This document shows, in pieces, positions 7,790 through 16,909 of a stretch of 64,000 nt of DNA. Made by a program: the position numbers and the translations under genes. The notes beneath the pieces were generated by a model. The model searched no databases. It saw only the letters and a program-made list of their open reading frames with translations, and had not been told where the DNA came from. The first letter of the stretch is position 1. Every line of letters begins with the position of its first letter. Origin of the DNA: Phocaeicola_A sp045647865 (GTDB lineage: Bacteria > Bacteroidota > Bacteroidia > Bacteroidales > Bacteroidaceae); assembly GCA_045647865.1 (NCBI GenBank), contig JAZRMW010000054.1, forward strand, positions 1 through 64,000. Direction: 5' to 3'.

Positions 7790-10700
7790 TTATTTCCGGT
7801 TCAACACCTTCACAGCGCGTCCGTCCTTCACCTGAATATATACAGGGAATTCCTTGGCCTGCTGTTCAGTCAGACGGTATCCACCCAACGTATAGAATCC
7901 TTCTGGAGCAGTGGTTGGCAAACCATTCATTGTCGGTGAATGAATGCCCTCAGCCTTCTCTTCTGCAGCACCATGTATAGGCATGGTCATTCCATCCCAA
8001 GACGGTTTCTCTTCGAAATTCAGCGCACTGGTGATACAACCCGTATAAGCAAGTATCAGCGCAGTTTTCTCTTCTGTAGCACGATACCACTGACCATTCT
8101 CCAAGTAATATTCACCGGGGAAGGCTTCAAGGCCGCCATAGAAATCACCCCACACAGGGTCATCCAATGAAGGCATATTTACGGATTCGCCCGTTTCATA
8201 GAAAGAAACCATATCCTCTGTTGTATAATATACGTAAGGAACACCAGCTTCCGTCTCAGTCACCTCTTGCAGACAGAGCGCACTATAATCAGCCAGAATA
8301 CCTTCAATATGATACAGTTTCACACCTTTGCCTACACGGATAGCACGCGGCAGACAGATAAGTCCCCAACCTCCTTCGGGTACAGAGGTACGGTACATCG
8401 GAATGTAACGCAAAGTAAAATCAGTGGCACACCACCATCCTTCACGCTTGTCACCCGTACTGTTTATGTCGCCTACCTTTCTCCATGCATTATCTGTAGC
8501 GCCCTTCTTGGAACCGACAAAGCCAATGGTCAACTCACCATGGTCACCTACATAAACAGGAGGAGTAGCCAAGGTTTCCCACTTGACAGAATCATGTGCT
8601 GTAGGAATATCGAATCGGTCATAGGTCAAATTTCCCGTCACCAAAGTATCTGTTCCCAAAACCATATAGCCATGTTGGTCTGAAAGACAATTGTTCTCAG
8701 TTCCGGCTTTACATTCCAGGCTATAGACACCCCGTTCGAGATTCTTTACCGTCTGACGAATTTCCATCGTCTTAGCTTCACCCTCAGTGGCATTCTGTCC
8801 CGACCACCAAGCATTCCAACAGGTCTTTCCGGATACGGTATTCCAACGCTGGTCTCCACCTGTATAGGTTCCACATTTCACCGTCCAACCGATAGTTGTC
8901 CGTTCAAAATTGGGAGCGGCAATAAGGCCGGACGCATAGATAGCCGGGAAATACTCATCCAACTGTTTACGCAGTTCATCCAGACTTTCTACATACGCAT
9001 TCGCATCAGCAGCTTCCTTAGCCTTAGTCACCTGTTCCTGCAGCTCTTGGAATCCATCCAGTTTCAAGGCGATAGCCCCTTCTGCATATGCCATCAGTGA
9101 ATCCAACGACTGCTTGGCACGTGCTCCTTGCAAGACATGCTGCATGGTTCCTGTCAAAGTCAAGAAATCTGCCTCACCTGTACCATTCACTGTTTCCAAG
9201 ACAGTTGTCAACTCTGCCTGCAATTCAGGATAAGCAGCAAGATAGGCTTTTACATATCCTGCACGATTGCGGGCGGCAAGTACACCGTGAGCAAAAGCTT
9301 CCTCCTTGGTGTCAAACAAGGGGCAAAGTACCACTTTGTCAAACTGTGATTTTCCGCTCATCTGAGTAGCAGAGAAACGTGCCTGACTGTAAGTTCCGGC
9401 ATTGAACCCTGCCTCTTGGCGAACCCACGTAGAGTTTGTCTTCAAAGTAAAGGCTGTACTATCTCCTTTTGCCTGACCACTGGTGTCACCGGTCAATTGC
9501 AAACGATGGAAGACATTTCCGCCGAGCAAAGCCATAGAGAAATAATAATTGCGTCCGGTTTCAAGATCGGCTACGAATTTCAAGCCTTCTGCATTCAACA
9601 CGATGGCATCTTTCTGGTTGCGTGCATGGAGATAAGCACCCCCATCGATACCACCTACAGGGAATACAGAGAAGTAAGGCGATTCACTGATGGGATTATC
9701 CACACCATCGGTCCATCCGGCAGCACCCAGGTCAAAGTCTCCATCCGGAACCAGGTTTCCTCCGGCATATTTCACTGTTCCATTCACCTGAACAGCATCT
9801 CCGGCAGCCACTTCATCCAAGGTTGCTTGGCGAACCTCTGTACTATGTTCTTTACCTGACACATCCACTACCAGCACACGGTATTGGTATCCGTTCAAAG
9901 CCTCGGTATCCTGATACGTATAATCAGCAGTGCTTTCCTTAGGTGTGACAACAGCAATGGTCTGCCATGCCATATTACCATTCAAACGGCGCTGTACATT
10001 GATGCTTTGGTTATACTCTCCGTTATATTCACGCCAAGTGATGGTCGCGGTTGTATTCTTTCCATCATACTCCACTTTGAGTTTATTGGGAGCCTTCATT
10101 TTGGGTAACTTGGGAACCACATTATAGGTTGAACTATAGGCTAGATTCGATTTCTTGTTGGCATAGTATTCACCGGAAGGTGTCAGATTTCCACTACCGT
10201 CAATTACACATCGGCAATCTTGAACCGCATTGTACACACAATAACGTTCCAACCACGAGGTTGCTTCAAGTCCGTCAATAATTGGTGCAAAATGCTGTTT
10301 GTGAATAGCATAATTAGCAGCATTACCTCCCGTATTGCTTCCAGGCCATCCCGTCCAGTTGGCTCCATAGTTCATTTCGGTAATCCAGATAGGACGACCG
10401 GTACGATTACGCACTCCCGACAACGTACCATTCCAACTTGACCAGTCACTGTACCAATAACAGTGCATTACCACAAAGTCACAACGCCATCCACGAGCAT
10501 CAATAGAGTCCATGAATTCGTATAGCCAATTGTAGTTTCCTGCAACAGCCGGAGAACCCAAACGACGGCCGGTAGCCATGAGTTCCGGCCAAACATCAAG
10601 CACTTGCTGGACAGTTGCCGGATGTTCGCGGTCATCACCTGTATTATCTGGTTCATTATATGTCACCACATTGGCGGATGTACCGTTGTTTCCCACCTCT

Positions 10701-11506
10701 GTGAAAGAAGGCCACCAATAACCGGAACTTTTATCTCTGTGGTGTTGCTGTGTCACATATTCCCTATCGTCTGAGGGGTTAATACCAGCATCCCAATTAT
10801 AATGCCAAGTAGTATTCAACAGTTCATTAGGTCCCTGTTGCCAGCTACAGAAGCCCTTCTTGCTCGCATCATTCCACTGGCTGACACGCAAAGCCGAGAT
10901 TGTTCCGCTGAGGATAGCAGGCAAATCCACCTTGATATCTTCCTTGTCTGCAATGAAGACACGGTTATATCCTGGATCACGCGTAGAACTCCTTGTACCG
11001 AACCATACCATATAACCACGTTTCAGTGTGAAACTCTGAATCTTATTGTTCATGGATGAACCGGCAAGAGACAAATGGTTACCCACCGCATATTGTGCTG
11101 AAGAACCTGTCTGTCCCTTTTCTGTATAGACAACCAAAGGTCTGATTCCTGTTCCATGCGGCAAGATGATACAACCATTGGCATAGATCTTTACCATACA
11201 GTTTACATTCTTTACGGCAGCAGCGCCATTGATACGGATGTGGTCCAAGTGTTTGGCCAACATGACCGAAGGCTTCACATTGGGCAAGATTACCGTTGCA
11301 TGCTCTGTATTGGCGATGTCCAATACGGCACCATCGGCAAAAGGTACTGCACCCGTAATGGTGTAATCCACCGCGTTACTGATTGTAACGTTTCCTGTCA
11401 CCTGTGCCACCTCCTGTACCGCATTGGCTACAGTAAAGACAGAAAAAGCCGGAAGCATCAGAAATGCTGCCAGCAACTTGACAATTCTGTTTTTCATCAT
11501 ATTCAT
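7790..11506 (-). CDS. secreted GH128-type glycoside hydrolase, multidomain
   Basis: Last gene of the FAS1/SusCD locus. I chose the start ATG AAT ATG ATG preceded by an AGGA, giving 1238 residues. A longer frame begins 21 bases upstream. A signal peptide ends near ANA. After a beta-rich region of about 190 residues, a TIM-barrel domain of the GH128 / glycosyl-hydrolase-catalytic-core type covers about 210-450. TYNEPDN (Glu285, predicted acid/base) and WITEMNYG (Glu377, predicted nucleophile) are in the usual strands. A fibronectin-III-like domain, a helical segment and a beta-sandwich module (about 860-1050) follow. Characterised GH128 enzymes cleave beta-1,3-glucan, so that substrate is inferred. 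The C-terminus (FYTLGGYRLTEQQ...VKVLNRK) resembles the short tails common on secreted Bacteroidales proteins. Confidence 0.82.
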   Translation of the reverse strand: MNMMKNRIVKLLAAFLMLPAFSVFTVANAVQEVAQVTGNVTISNAVDYTITGAVPFADGAVLDIANTEHATVILPNVKPSVMLAKHLDHIRINGAAAVKNVNCMVKIYANGCIILPHGTGIRPLVVYTEKGQTGSSAQYAVGNHLSLAGSSMNNKIQSFTLKRGYMVWFGTRSSTRDPGYNRVFIADKEDIKVDLPAILSGTISALRVSQWNDASKKGFCSWQQGPNELLNTTWHYNWDAGINPSDDREYVTQQHHRDKSSGYWWPSFTEVGNNGTSANVVTYNEPDNTGDDREHPATVQQVLDVWPELMATGRRLGSPAVAGNYNWLYEFMDSIDARGWRCDFVVMHCYWYSDWSSWNGTLSGVRNRTGRPIWITEMNYGANWTGWPGSNTGGNAANYAIHKQHFAPIIDGLEATSWLERYCVYNAVQDCRCVIDGSGNLTPSGEYYANKKSNLAYSSTYNVVPKLPKMKAPNKLKVEYDGKNTTATITWREYNGEYNQSINVQRRLNGNMAWQTIAVVTPKESTADYTYQDTEALNGYQYRVLVVDVSGKEHSTEVRQATLDEVAAGDAVQVNGTVKYAGGNLVPDGDFDLGAAGWTDGVDNPISESPYFSVFPVGGIDGGAYLHARNQKDAIVLNAEGLKFVADLETGRNYYFSMALLGGNVFHRLQLTGDTSGQAKGDSTAFTLKTNSTWVRQEAGFNAGTYSQARFSATQMSGKSQFDKVVLCPLFDTKEEAFAHGVLAARNRAGYVKAYLAAYPELQAELTTVLETVNGTGEADFLTLTGTMQHVLQGARAKQSLDSLMAYAEGAIALKLDGFQELQEQVTKAKEAADANAYVESLDELRKQLDEYFPAIYASGLIAAPNFERTTIGWTVKCGTYTGGDQRWNTVSGKTCWNAWWSGQNATEGEAKTMEIRQTVKNLERGVYSLECKAGTENNCLSDQHGYMVLGTDTLVTGNLTYDRFDIPTAHDSVKWETLATPPVYVGDHGELTIGFVGSKKGATDNAWRKVGDINSTGDKREGWWCATDFTLRYIPMYRTSVPEGGWGLICLPRAIRVGKGVKLYHIEGILADYSALCLQEVTETEAGVPYVYYTTEDMVSFYETGESVNMPSLDDPVWGDFYGGLEAFPGEYYLENGQWYRATEEKTALILAYTGCITSALNFEEKPSWDGMTMPIHGAAEEKAEGIHSPTMNGLPTTAPEGFYTLGGYRLTEQQAKEFPVYIQVKDGRAVKVLNRK

Positions 11507-11520
11507 TTTCCTGCAAAATT

Positions 11521-11583
11521 CAGACACGGACTACACGGATTACGCGGCTTATTCCTCCGTGTAATCCGCATAATCCGTGTCTG
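11521..11583. repeat. imperfect inverted repeat built on CACGGATTA units
   Basis: The arms 11521-11547 and 11557-11583 are complementary at 23 of 27 positions around a 9-base loop. Each arm is itself made of 9-base units of the type CACGGAYTA. The repeat fills the gap between the SusD gene and the glucanase gene. It is probably an intercistronic mRNA hairpin of the same family as the repeat at 7681-7756. Confidence 0.7.
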
Positions 11584-11603
11584 AAATCATATTCTAAAAC
11601 TTC

Positions 11604-13454
11604 TTATTTAAGTCCTATCTCACCGTTCCAGTTCAAGAACCAGTTACGCTGATCCAACAGGTCGGTAGTGATGTCGCTGCCACCATTCTTTCCCTTACGG
11701 GCAAAGATCTTGTCACGCAAGTAAGCCGGATTGTCTGTACGACGCATGGCCACACGCATCAAATCGTAGTAACGGATACCTTCCAAAGCAAACTCCAATG
11801 CACCTTCATCGACAATCATGTCCTCTACTTGCACAATCTGCTCATCCACTGTCAAGGTAGTATCTACCTGATAATACTTGTTGGCAGGTGTCCATCCTGA
11901 ACCACGGCTATGCAGACCCATCGTGTTGGCATTGATGTCACTGGCATTTTCAGAACTCAAGTTACCGAAGCGATGCTCAGTCAACAGGATGTAACGGTTC
12001 GTGGGGAAGTCAAACTGACTGAGATACAAAGAGTCGTCCTTGCTGTAGAAAGGCATGATTTCCTTCTGAATCACCTCATTGTTCACACCCGAAGAGAGAA
12101 TCTTGTGGGCAAACAGCGGATAGCCGGCACGGTTCAAAGCCTCAGCCATGCGCAAGTAAACCATGGTACGACGGTAGATGTGCACATTACGGGTTCGGAA
12201 CTTGGAGATATTCTGTAAATTGATACGTTCCCCGTTGTAGTTGTCGTAGGAACTTGTATACCATTGGTACATACGCAAGTCTCCACGCATCTCTTCCTGA
12301 ATATTGAAGGGGACATACATGGTATCGCGCTTCTGCAACATATTGGCAGCACCCAATACACAGTTTTGCTGACTACGTGACAACTCTATCAATCCTGCTG
12401 ACGGAGTCAACTGGAACGGACCGTTATATACCTCCTGATTTCCCTGCATCGTATAGGTATTATAGAGTCCACGCAACTCACTATAGATACCCTCTGCCGG
12501 GATAGAGTCACCGGGAATCATGGTTATCAACTCATTCTGTCCACCATAAGTCTCAGTGACAGAACCAATGCTTCCACCACTACTTGTTACAGTTATATAA
12601 GAATTCCAATCCGCCTTCTCAGACCAACAGATACGACTTTGGCCTGTAGCATAAACCGAGTTCAATCCGTTACGTTTGTTGATAAAGTTATAGTAGGCAA
12701 GAGCTGCCTCTTTGTAATTACCGGCCCACAAGTTCAACTCACCCTGCAACAGACGGATGGGGAAATAGAACAGACGTGAATCGTTGCTACGGATAGTTCC
12801 ATATTTGGGAGTCTCCACATCTTCCAATCCCTTCAAATCCTGCAACAGCCAGTTACAGATATATTCAAGTCCCTGTACGTCATAGGTTGCATCAGCTTCC
12901 TCCTTGGTCAGGATAGGAGTTGTCACAAAAGGCACCTGACCATAGTTGAGTGCCAATTGCAAGTAAGTCCATGCACGGAATCCCTTTACAGCCGCATACT
13001 CACGCAAGAAGATGGATTCGTTACGGTTGTTCTTCAACGCTGTATCCACATTTGCAATGAAGTAGTTACAGTTATTGATGATGGCATAGTAGTCGCGCGG
13101 ATTGTTGTACTTGTTATCAGAACCGATATTGAACAGAGCCACGTCACGCAAGTCTGAGTTCGTAGCATCTGTCACATCCACCAAGTCACCACGTACTTCA
13201 CCCAACAGGATGGTACGGTCGGCAATAGCCTGCAACTTGTTGGCAATACCGATGACCGAATAGATGGTATCAGCAGGATTATCCAACGCATTGCTCTCCT
13301 CATAGATTACATACTCCGACTTCTGTTCGAAGAAATCCTCGCAAGAAGTCATCGCAAATGCAGATGCCAATACTCCGGCAGCCAAAAAGGCCTTGCCCAG
13401 TCCACCTTGCATCCACACATTCAATTTGGTTTTTATTGTTGATTTCATATTCAT
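11604..13454 (-). CDS. SusD/RagB-family surface lipoprotein (second pair)
   Basis: The 616-residue starch-binding-like outer-membrane lipoprotein forms the lid of the neighbouring SusC transporter. The lipobox AMTSC places the lipidated cysteine at residue 38. It is followed directly by EDFFE, an acidic stretch that fits the Bacteroidetes surface-export signal. The SusD pattern is visible: helical TPR-like N-terminal half (YYAIINNCNYFIANVDTAL, AVKGFRAWTYLQLALNYG) and the C-terminal EGIRYYDLMRVAMRR, which matches the family's closing RW.DL motif. It lies directly after its SusC partner. The bound glycan is not evident from sequence. Confidence 0.93.
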   Translation of the reverse strand: MNMKSTIKTKLNVWMQGGLGKAFLAAGVLASAFAMTSCEDFFEQKSEYVIYEESNALDNPADTIYSVIGIANKLQAIADRTILLGEVRGDLVDVTDATNSDLRDVALFNIGSDNKYNNPRDYYAIINNCNYFIANVDTALKNNRNESIFLREYAAVKGFRAWTYLQLALNYGQVPFVTTPILTKEEADATYDVQGLEYICNWLLQDLKGLEDVETPKYGTIRSNDSRLFYFPIRLLQGELNLWAGNYKEAALAYYNFINKRNGLNSVYATGQSRICWSEKADWNSYITVTSSGGSIGSVTETYGGQNELITMIPGDSIPAEGIYSELRGLYNTYTMQGNQEVYNGPFQLTPSAGLIELSRSQQNCVLGAANMLQKRDTMYVPFNIQEEMRGDLRMYQWYTSSYDNYNGERINLQNISKFRTRNVHIYRRTMVYLRMAEALNRAGYPLFAHKILSSGVNNEVIQKEIMPFYSKDDSLYLSQFDFPTNRYILLTEHRFGNLSSENASDINANTMGLHSRGSGWTPANKYYQVDTTLTVDEQIVQVEDMIVDEGALEFALEGIRYYDLMRVAMRRTDNPAYLRDKIFARKGKNGGSDITTDLLDQRNWFLNWNGEIGLK

Positions 13455-13583
13455 ATCTTTTGGGAAGTCCAGAAGTTTCTGTTTCGCTCAGGAGTCCAGA
13501 CAAATGTATGGCAACCGATACAGTCTCCACCCCTTGTCTGAACTTCTGTAACTCCTGAATTCTGTAACTCCTATATTCTAAAA
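13455..13583. repeat. self-complementary CAGGAGT/CAGACA spacer
   Basis: The 129-base gap between the SusC and SusD genes contains CTGTAACTCCT twice. It also contains partly complementary blocks (CAGGAGTCCAGACA near 13490 against TGTCTGAACTTCTG and ACTCCTG near 13540-13557). It can fold into an imperfect stem. It is one of several different simple repeats at the junctions of this locus. Confidence 0.5.
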
Positions 13584-16500
13584 TTAGAGATTAATCTTCA
13601 CACCAGCCACAATTGAAGCACTATGCGGCAGACGACCGAGGTCGATACCCTGACCGATAACGGTTGAAGTCATCGCTGATTCGGGGTCTGTACCCAAGTA
13701 CTTGGTGAAGGTCAACAGGTTATTACCCTGCACCCAGAACTGGATACCCTGCAAGTACTCTGACACGATAGGAAGGTCGTATGACAAAGTCACGTTCTTC
13801 AACTTCAAGTAGCTTCCATCCTCAATCCAACGGTCGCTGAAGCGGCTGTTACCCATGGGATCCTGGAAGGTAGCACGCGGCATGTTGGTCTGCTGACCTT
13901 CTACCTGCCAACGGTTCATCATGGCTGTAGTCTGGTTCAAGAATCGGTTTCCACCTTCCAATTGAGAACGCATGTAGTTATATACATCGTTACCCAATGA
14001 GTAGTTCATGGTTACATCCAATGTCCAACGCTTCCAAGAGAGTGAACTGAAGATGTTACCGTAAATGTCCGGGTTGGGATTACCGATAATCTGCATATCT
14101 GCTTCTGTAATCTGGTGATCATTGTTCACATCCTCAAAGTGTACGTCACCGGCACCGAAATAATGCTTGCTCCATCCGTTTTTATCCAAGAAGTAGAGAC
14201 CTGCCTCCTGTGCCTCCTCAGTAGTGGCAAATACACCCTTGGTCTTGTAACCATAGAATACATTGGCAGCCTCACCTATCTTAGAGAGGATGGTAGCTCC
14301 GTAAGCATCTGTCGTAAATTGTTTCTTTCCGTCACGTACAGGCAGGTCAGTGATTTCGTTCTGATAACGGCCTACACTGGCACCCAGTTCCCATTGCCAC
14401 TCTTTCTGAGCAATCACCTTCATGCTGGCAGTCACATCCATACCTACGTTTTCCAATTCACCACCATTACCCCAGTTGTCCTCCAAACCTGAAACTACGC
14501 TCAATTGCTGCATAGCCAACAGGTCCGAAGTCTGGCTCTTGAAGAAGTTGGCACTGAGGCTCAAACGGTTGTTGAAGAGTTTGGCATCCAAACCAACGTT
14601 GACACGGCGGGTTGTTTCCCAACCGATACCGGTATTTCCGATACCGTCCAATGTCACACCTGAGATGGCATTCAAGAACTTGGACGCACGGAAGTAACTG
14701 CGTGAAGCATAGTGTCCCAAGTCATCGTTACCACTGATGTCATATCCGGCATTCAAGCGCAAATAGTTAATGGTACTCTGTGCAGCAAACCATGATTCAT
14801 TGGAGATTATCCATGAAGCTTGTAATGAAGGGAAGATTCCCCATACAGTACCGAAAAGATCCAATCCGTCAGCCTCCTTACCGAAGCGTGAAGAACTTTC
14901 GGCAGTCAGGTTGGCCTGCACATAGTAACGTCCGCGGTAGTTGTAGTTGGCCTGTGCATACCATGCCATGGTTTTCCAATCCTCCTTGGTACCACCTGTA
15001 GTGGCATTCATCAATCCAGAGTGGATGAACGGAGTCTTGTCGTTACCGGTATTGTAACCCAATTGGGTATTCAATGTATAGCTTTCCATATTGAGGCGTA
15101 CACCGGCAAAAGCGCTGATGCTGTGTGCACCGTAGCGATTGTGCCAATCCAAACGGGTATCACTCATGATGGACTCCTGCTTGGAAGCCAACGAACGAAC
15201 CTCATTCTGGCGATAGGCATTCACGCTACCCACATAGTAATCGGGAACACCGTTTACGGGGATGTAATACTTTTCACTGTTGTTCACCAGATTGTAGCTG
15301 AAGTGTTCGCTCAGTGACAGGTGTTCATTGAACTCAAACTTCGGTGTTACAGAGAGGTTCAACAATGAAGTTTCGAAACGGTTCTTGTTATCACCGTCCG
15401 CATACAGATTCAACGCCAAGGGGTTACCCAATTGGTAGTTGTAGTTGGTGTAGTTGGCCAATGCCTCATCCAAGTAGCTCTCATCCGTAATGTCGTAATG
15501 GGTTTTTGAGAACACTCCACGACCGTATGACATCGGATTCAAGAAGGGGCTCTTCACGTAGGCCAAGTAAGAAGGAGCCGTAGAGGTTCCTTCGTCATAA
15601 CCTTCGGGAGCACCGTCATCACGGATACTACGTCCCTGGTCAGAGAAAGAGGCATCGAAACGTACAGAGAACTTGTTGCTGAAGTTGATGTCTGTATTGA
15701 AACGTACATTCAATCGGCTGAAGTCGTTATACTTCATTGTACTCTCACCCAATGTGTAACCCACTGAAAGGTTGTACATAGCCACGTCATCACCTCCACT
15801 TACATTCACACCGTATTTCTGTGAAAAAGCGGTCTGATAAACATCTTTCTTCCAGTCTGTATCATTGTGATACTGCTTGTAATAATAGTAGTTGGGGTCT
15901 TCGTTCAAGAACTTGAATTCCTGAATTTCTGTACCTGTAGTACCCAACAGTTCGGATGCATATCCACGATACTGTCCGGCATCCATCATTGAATAGTACT
16001 TAGGCAACATCGTCACACCCATTGATGCAGTAGCCGTGATACGGGTAGCCATCGAAGTGCTTCGGCGTGTCTGTACCAAAATGACACCGTTGGCACCCTT
16101 TGCACCGTAGAGGGCTGTACCGTTACGCATCACCTCCACCTTTTCAATGTCAGCGGGGTTGATGTGTCCCAAAATGTCGTTGTAGAATCCGTCGTGCAAC
16201 ATCTCACGGCCATACTGCTGATCGATGATGACACCGTCAATCACCACCAACGGCTGTGCATTCACGTTCAATGAATTCAATCCCTGAATGAACATCACAC
16301 TACCCACACCCGGTGTACCGTTATAATTTGTGGTATAAGCGTATGCTCCCAACTGGTTCTGGATTTCATCCTTGATATTGAATGCGCTTGTATAGGCAAA
16401 GTCGGTAGCCACCTTGTCACCGCGTACATCTGTAGTACCGGTATAATCGGCATCGAAGTTCAACGGATAAAGGAGCACATCATTCTGCGCCGTTCCTTTT

Positions 16501-16832
16501 TTCAAACCCATGGTGGCAATGTTCAGTTCCGGAGCCTTCACGGTTACCGAGGTAGCGAACACCGGCACCTTCAATTCATACGTACCGTCTTCATTGGTCA
16601 AGGCACTGTATCCGTTCATTTCAGATACACTCACCATGGCACCCGACAGCGGAGAGCCTGTTGTAGCCTCCAACACACGTCCTGTCACGATACGTGTCTC
16701 ATACTGTTTCTTGGAAGAAACCACACGATTTACGGTCTCTACCACCTCTTCAGCGGTCACATCCTGAGCGGACACATTCAACGAACATGCCATCAGCGAT
16801 GCAATTCCCAATATTATAGTTCGATTCATCAT
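13584..16832 (-). CDS. SusC-like TonB-dependent outer-membrane transporter (second pair)
   Basis: The 1082-residue protein has a signal peptide (about 1-22, ending NVSA), a carboxypeptidase-D-like regulatory domain (about 45-115, VTGRVLEATTGSPLSGAMV), a plug and a 22-stranded barrel. The plug shows PLVVIDGVIID and IEKVEVMRNGTALYGAKGANGVILV, both SusC hallmarks. The usual IRG-SL plug motif is altered to FIQGLNSLN. The barrel includes YYVQANLTAESSSRFG and closes with a typical last strand (SIVAGVKINL). It should import glycan fragments in a complex with the SusD encoded next. It is more divergent than the first SusC of this locus. ATG-ATG makes the exact start uncertain by one codon. Confidence 0.93.
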   Translation of the reverse strand: MMNRTIILGIASLMACSLNVSAQDVTAEEVVETVNRVVSSKKQYETRIVTGRVLEATTGSPLSGAMVSVSEMNGYSALTNEDGTYELKVPVFATSVTVKAPELNIATMGLKKGTAQNDVLLYPLNFDADYTGTTDVRGDKVATDFAYTSAFNIKDEIQNQLGAYAYTTNYNGTPGVGSVMFIQGLNSLNVNAQPLVVIDGVIIDQQYGREMLHDGFYNDILGHINPADIEKVEVMRNGTALYGAKGANGVILVQTRRSTSMATRITATASMGVTMLPKYYSMMDAGQYRGYASELLGTTGTEIQEFKFLNEDPNYYYYKQYHNDTDWKKDVYQTAFSQKYGVNVSGGDDVAMYNLSVGYTLGESTMKYNDFSRLNVRFNTDINFSNKFSVRFDASFSDQGRSIRDDGAPEGYDEGTSTAPSYLAYVKSPFLNPMSYGRGVFSKTHYDITDESYLDEALANYTNYNYQLGNPLALNLYADGDNKNRFETSLLNLSVTPKFEFNEHLSLSEHFSYNLVNNSEKYYIPVNGVPDYYVGSVNAYRQNEVRSLASKQESIMSDTRLDWHNRYGAHSISAFAGVRLNMESYTLNTQLGYNTGNDKTPFIHSGLMNATTGGTKEDWKTMAWYAQANYNYRGRYYVQANLTAESSSRFGKEADGLDLFGTVWGIFPSLQASWIISNESWFAAQSTINYLRLNAGYDISGNDDLGHYASRSYFRASKFLNAISGVTLDGIGNTGIGWETTRRVNVGLDAKLFNNRLSLSANFFKSQTSDLLAMQQLSVVSGLEDNWGNGGELENVGMDVTASMKVIAQKEWQWELGASVGRYQNEITDLPVRDGKKQFTTDAYGATILSKIGEAANVFYGYKTKGVFATTEEAQEAGLYFLDKNGWSKHYFGAGDVHFEDVNNDHQITEADMQIIGNPNPDIYGNIFSSLSWKRWTLDVTMNYSLGNDVYNYMRSQLEGGNRFLNQTTAMMNRWQVEGQQTNMPRATFQDPMGNSRFSDRWIEDGSYLKLKNVTLSYDLPIVSEYLQGIQFWVQGNNLLTFTKYLGTDPESAMTSTVIGQGIDLGRLPHSASIVAGVKINL

Positions 16833-16860
16833 TTATCTATTTTTTATTCATTTACAATTC

Positions 16861-16906
16861 GTGACTAACTACTGACTACAAGAACTTGTAGCTCGTCACT
16901 CGTCAC
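16861..16906. repeat. palindromic GTCACTC-rich junction repeat
   Basis: CTACAAG (16876-16882) and CTTGTAG (16885-16891) form a perfect 7-bp stem with a two-base loop. Flanking GTGACTAACT and CGTCACTCGTCAC extend it imperfectly. It separates the third FAS1 gene from SusC. A similar CGTCACTCGTCACTC string is near 28940. Confidence 0.5.
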
Positions 16907-16909
16907 TCA

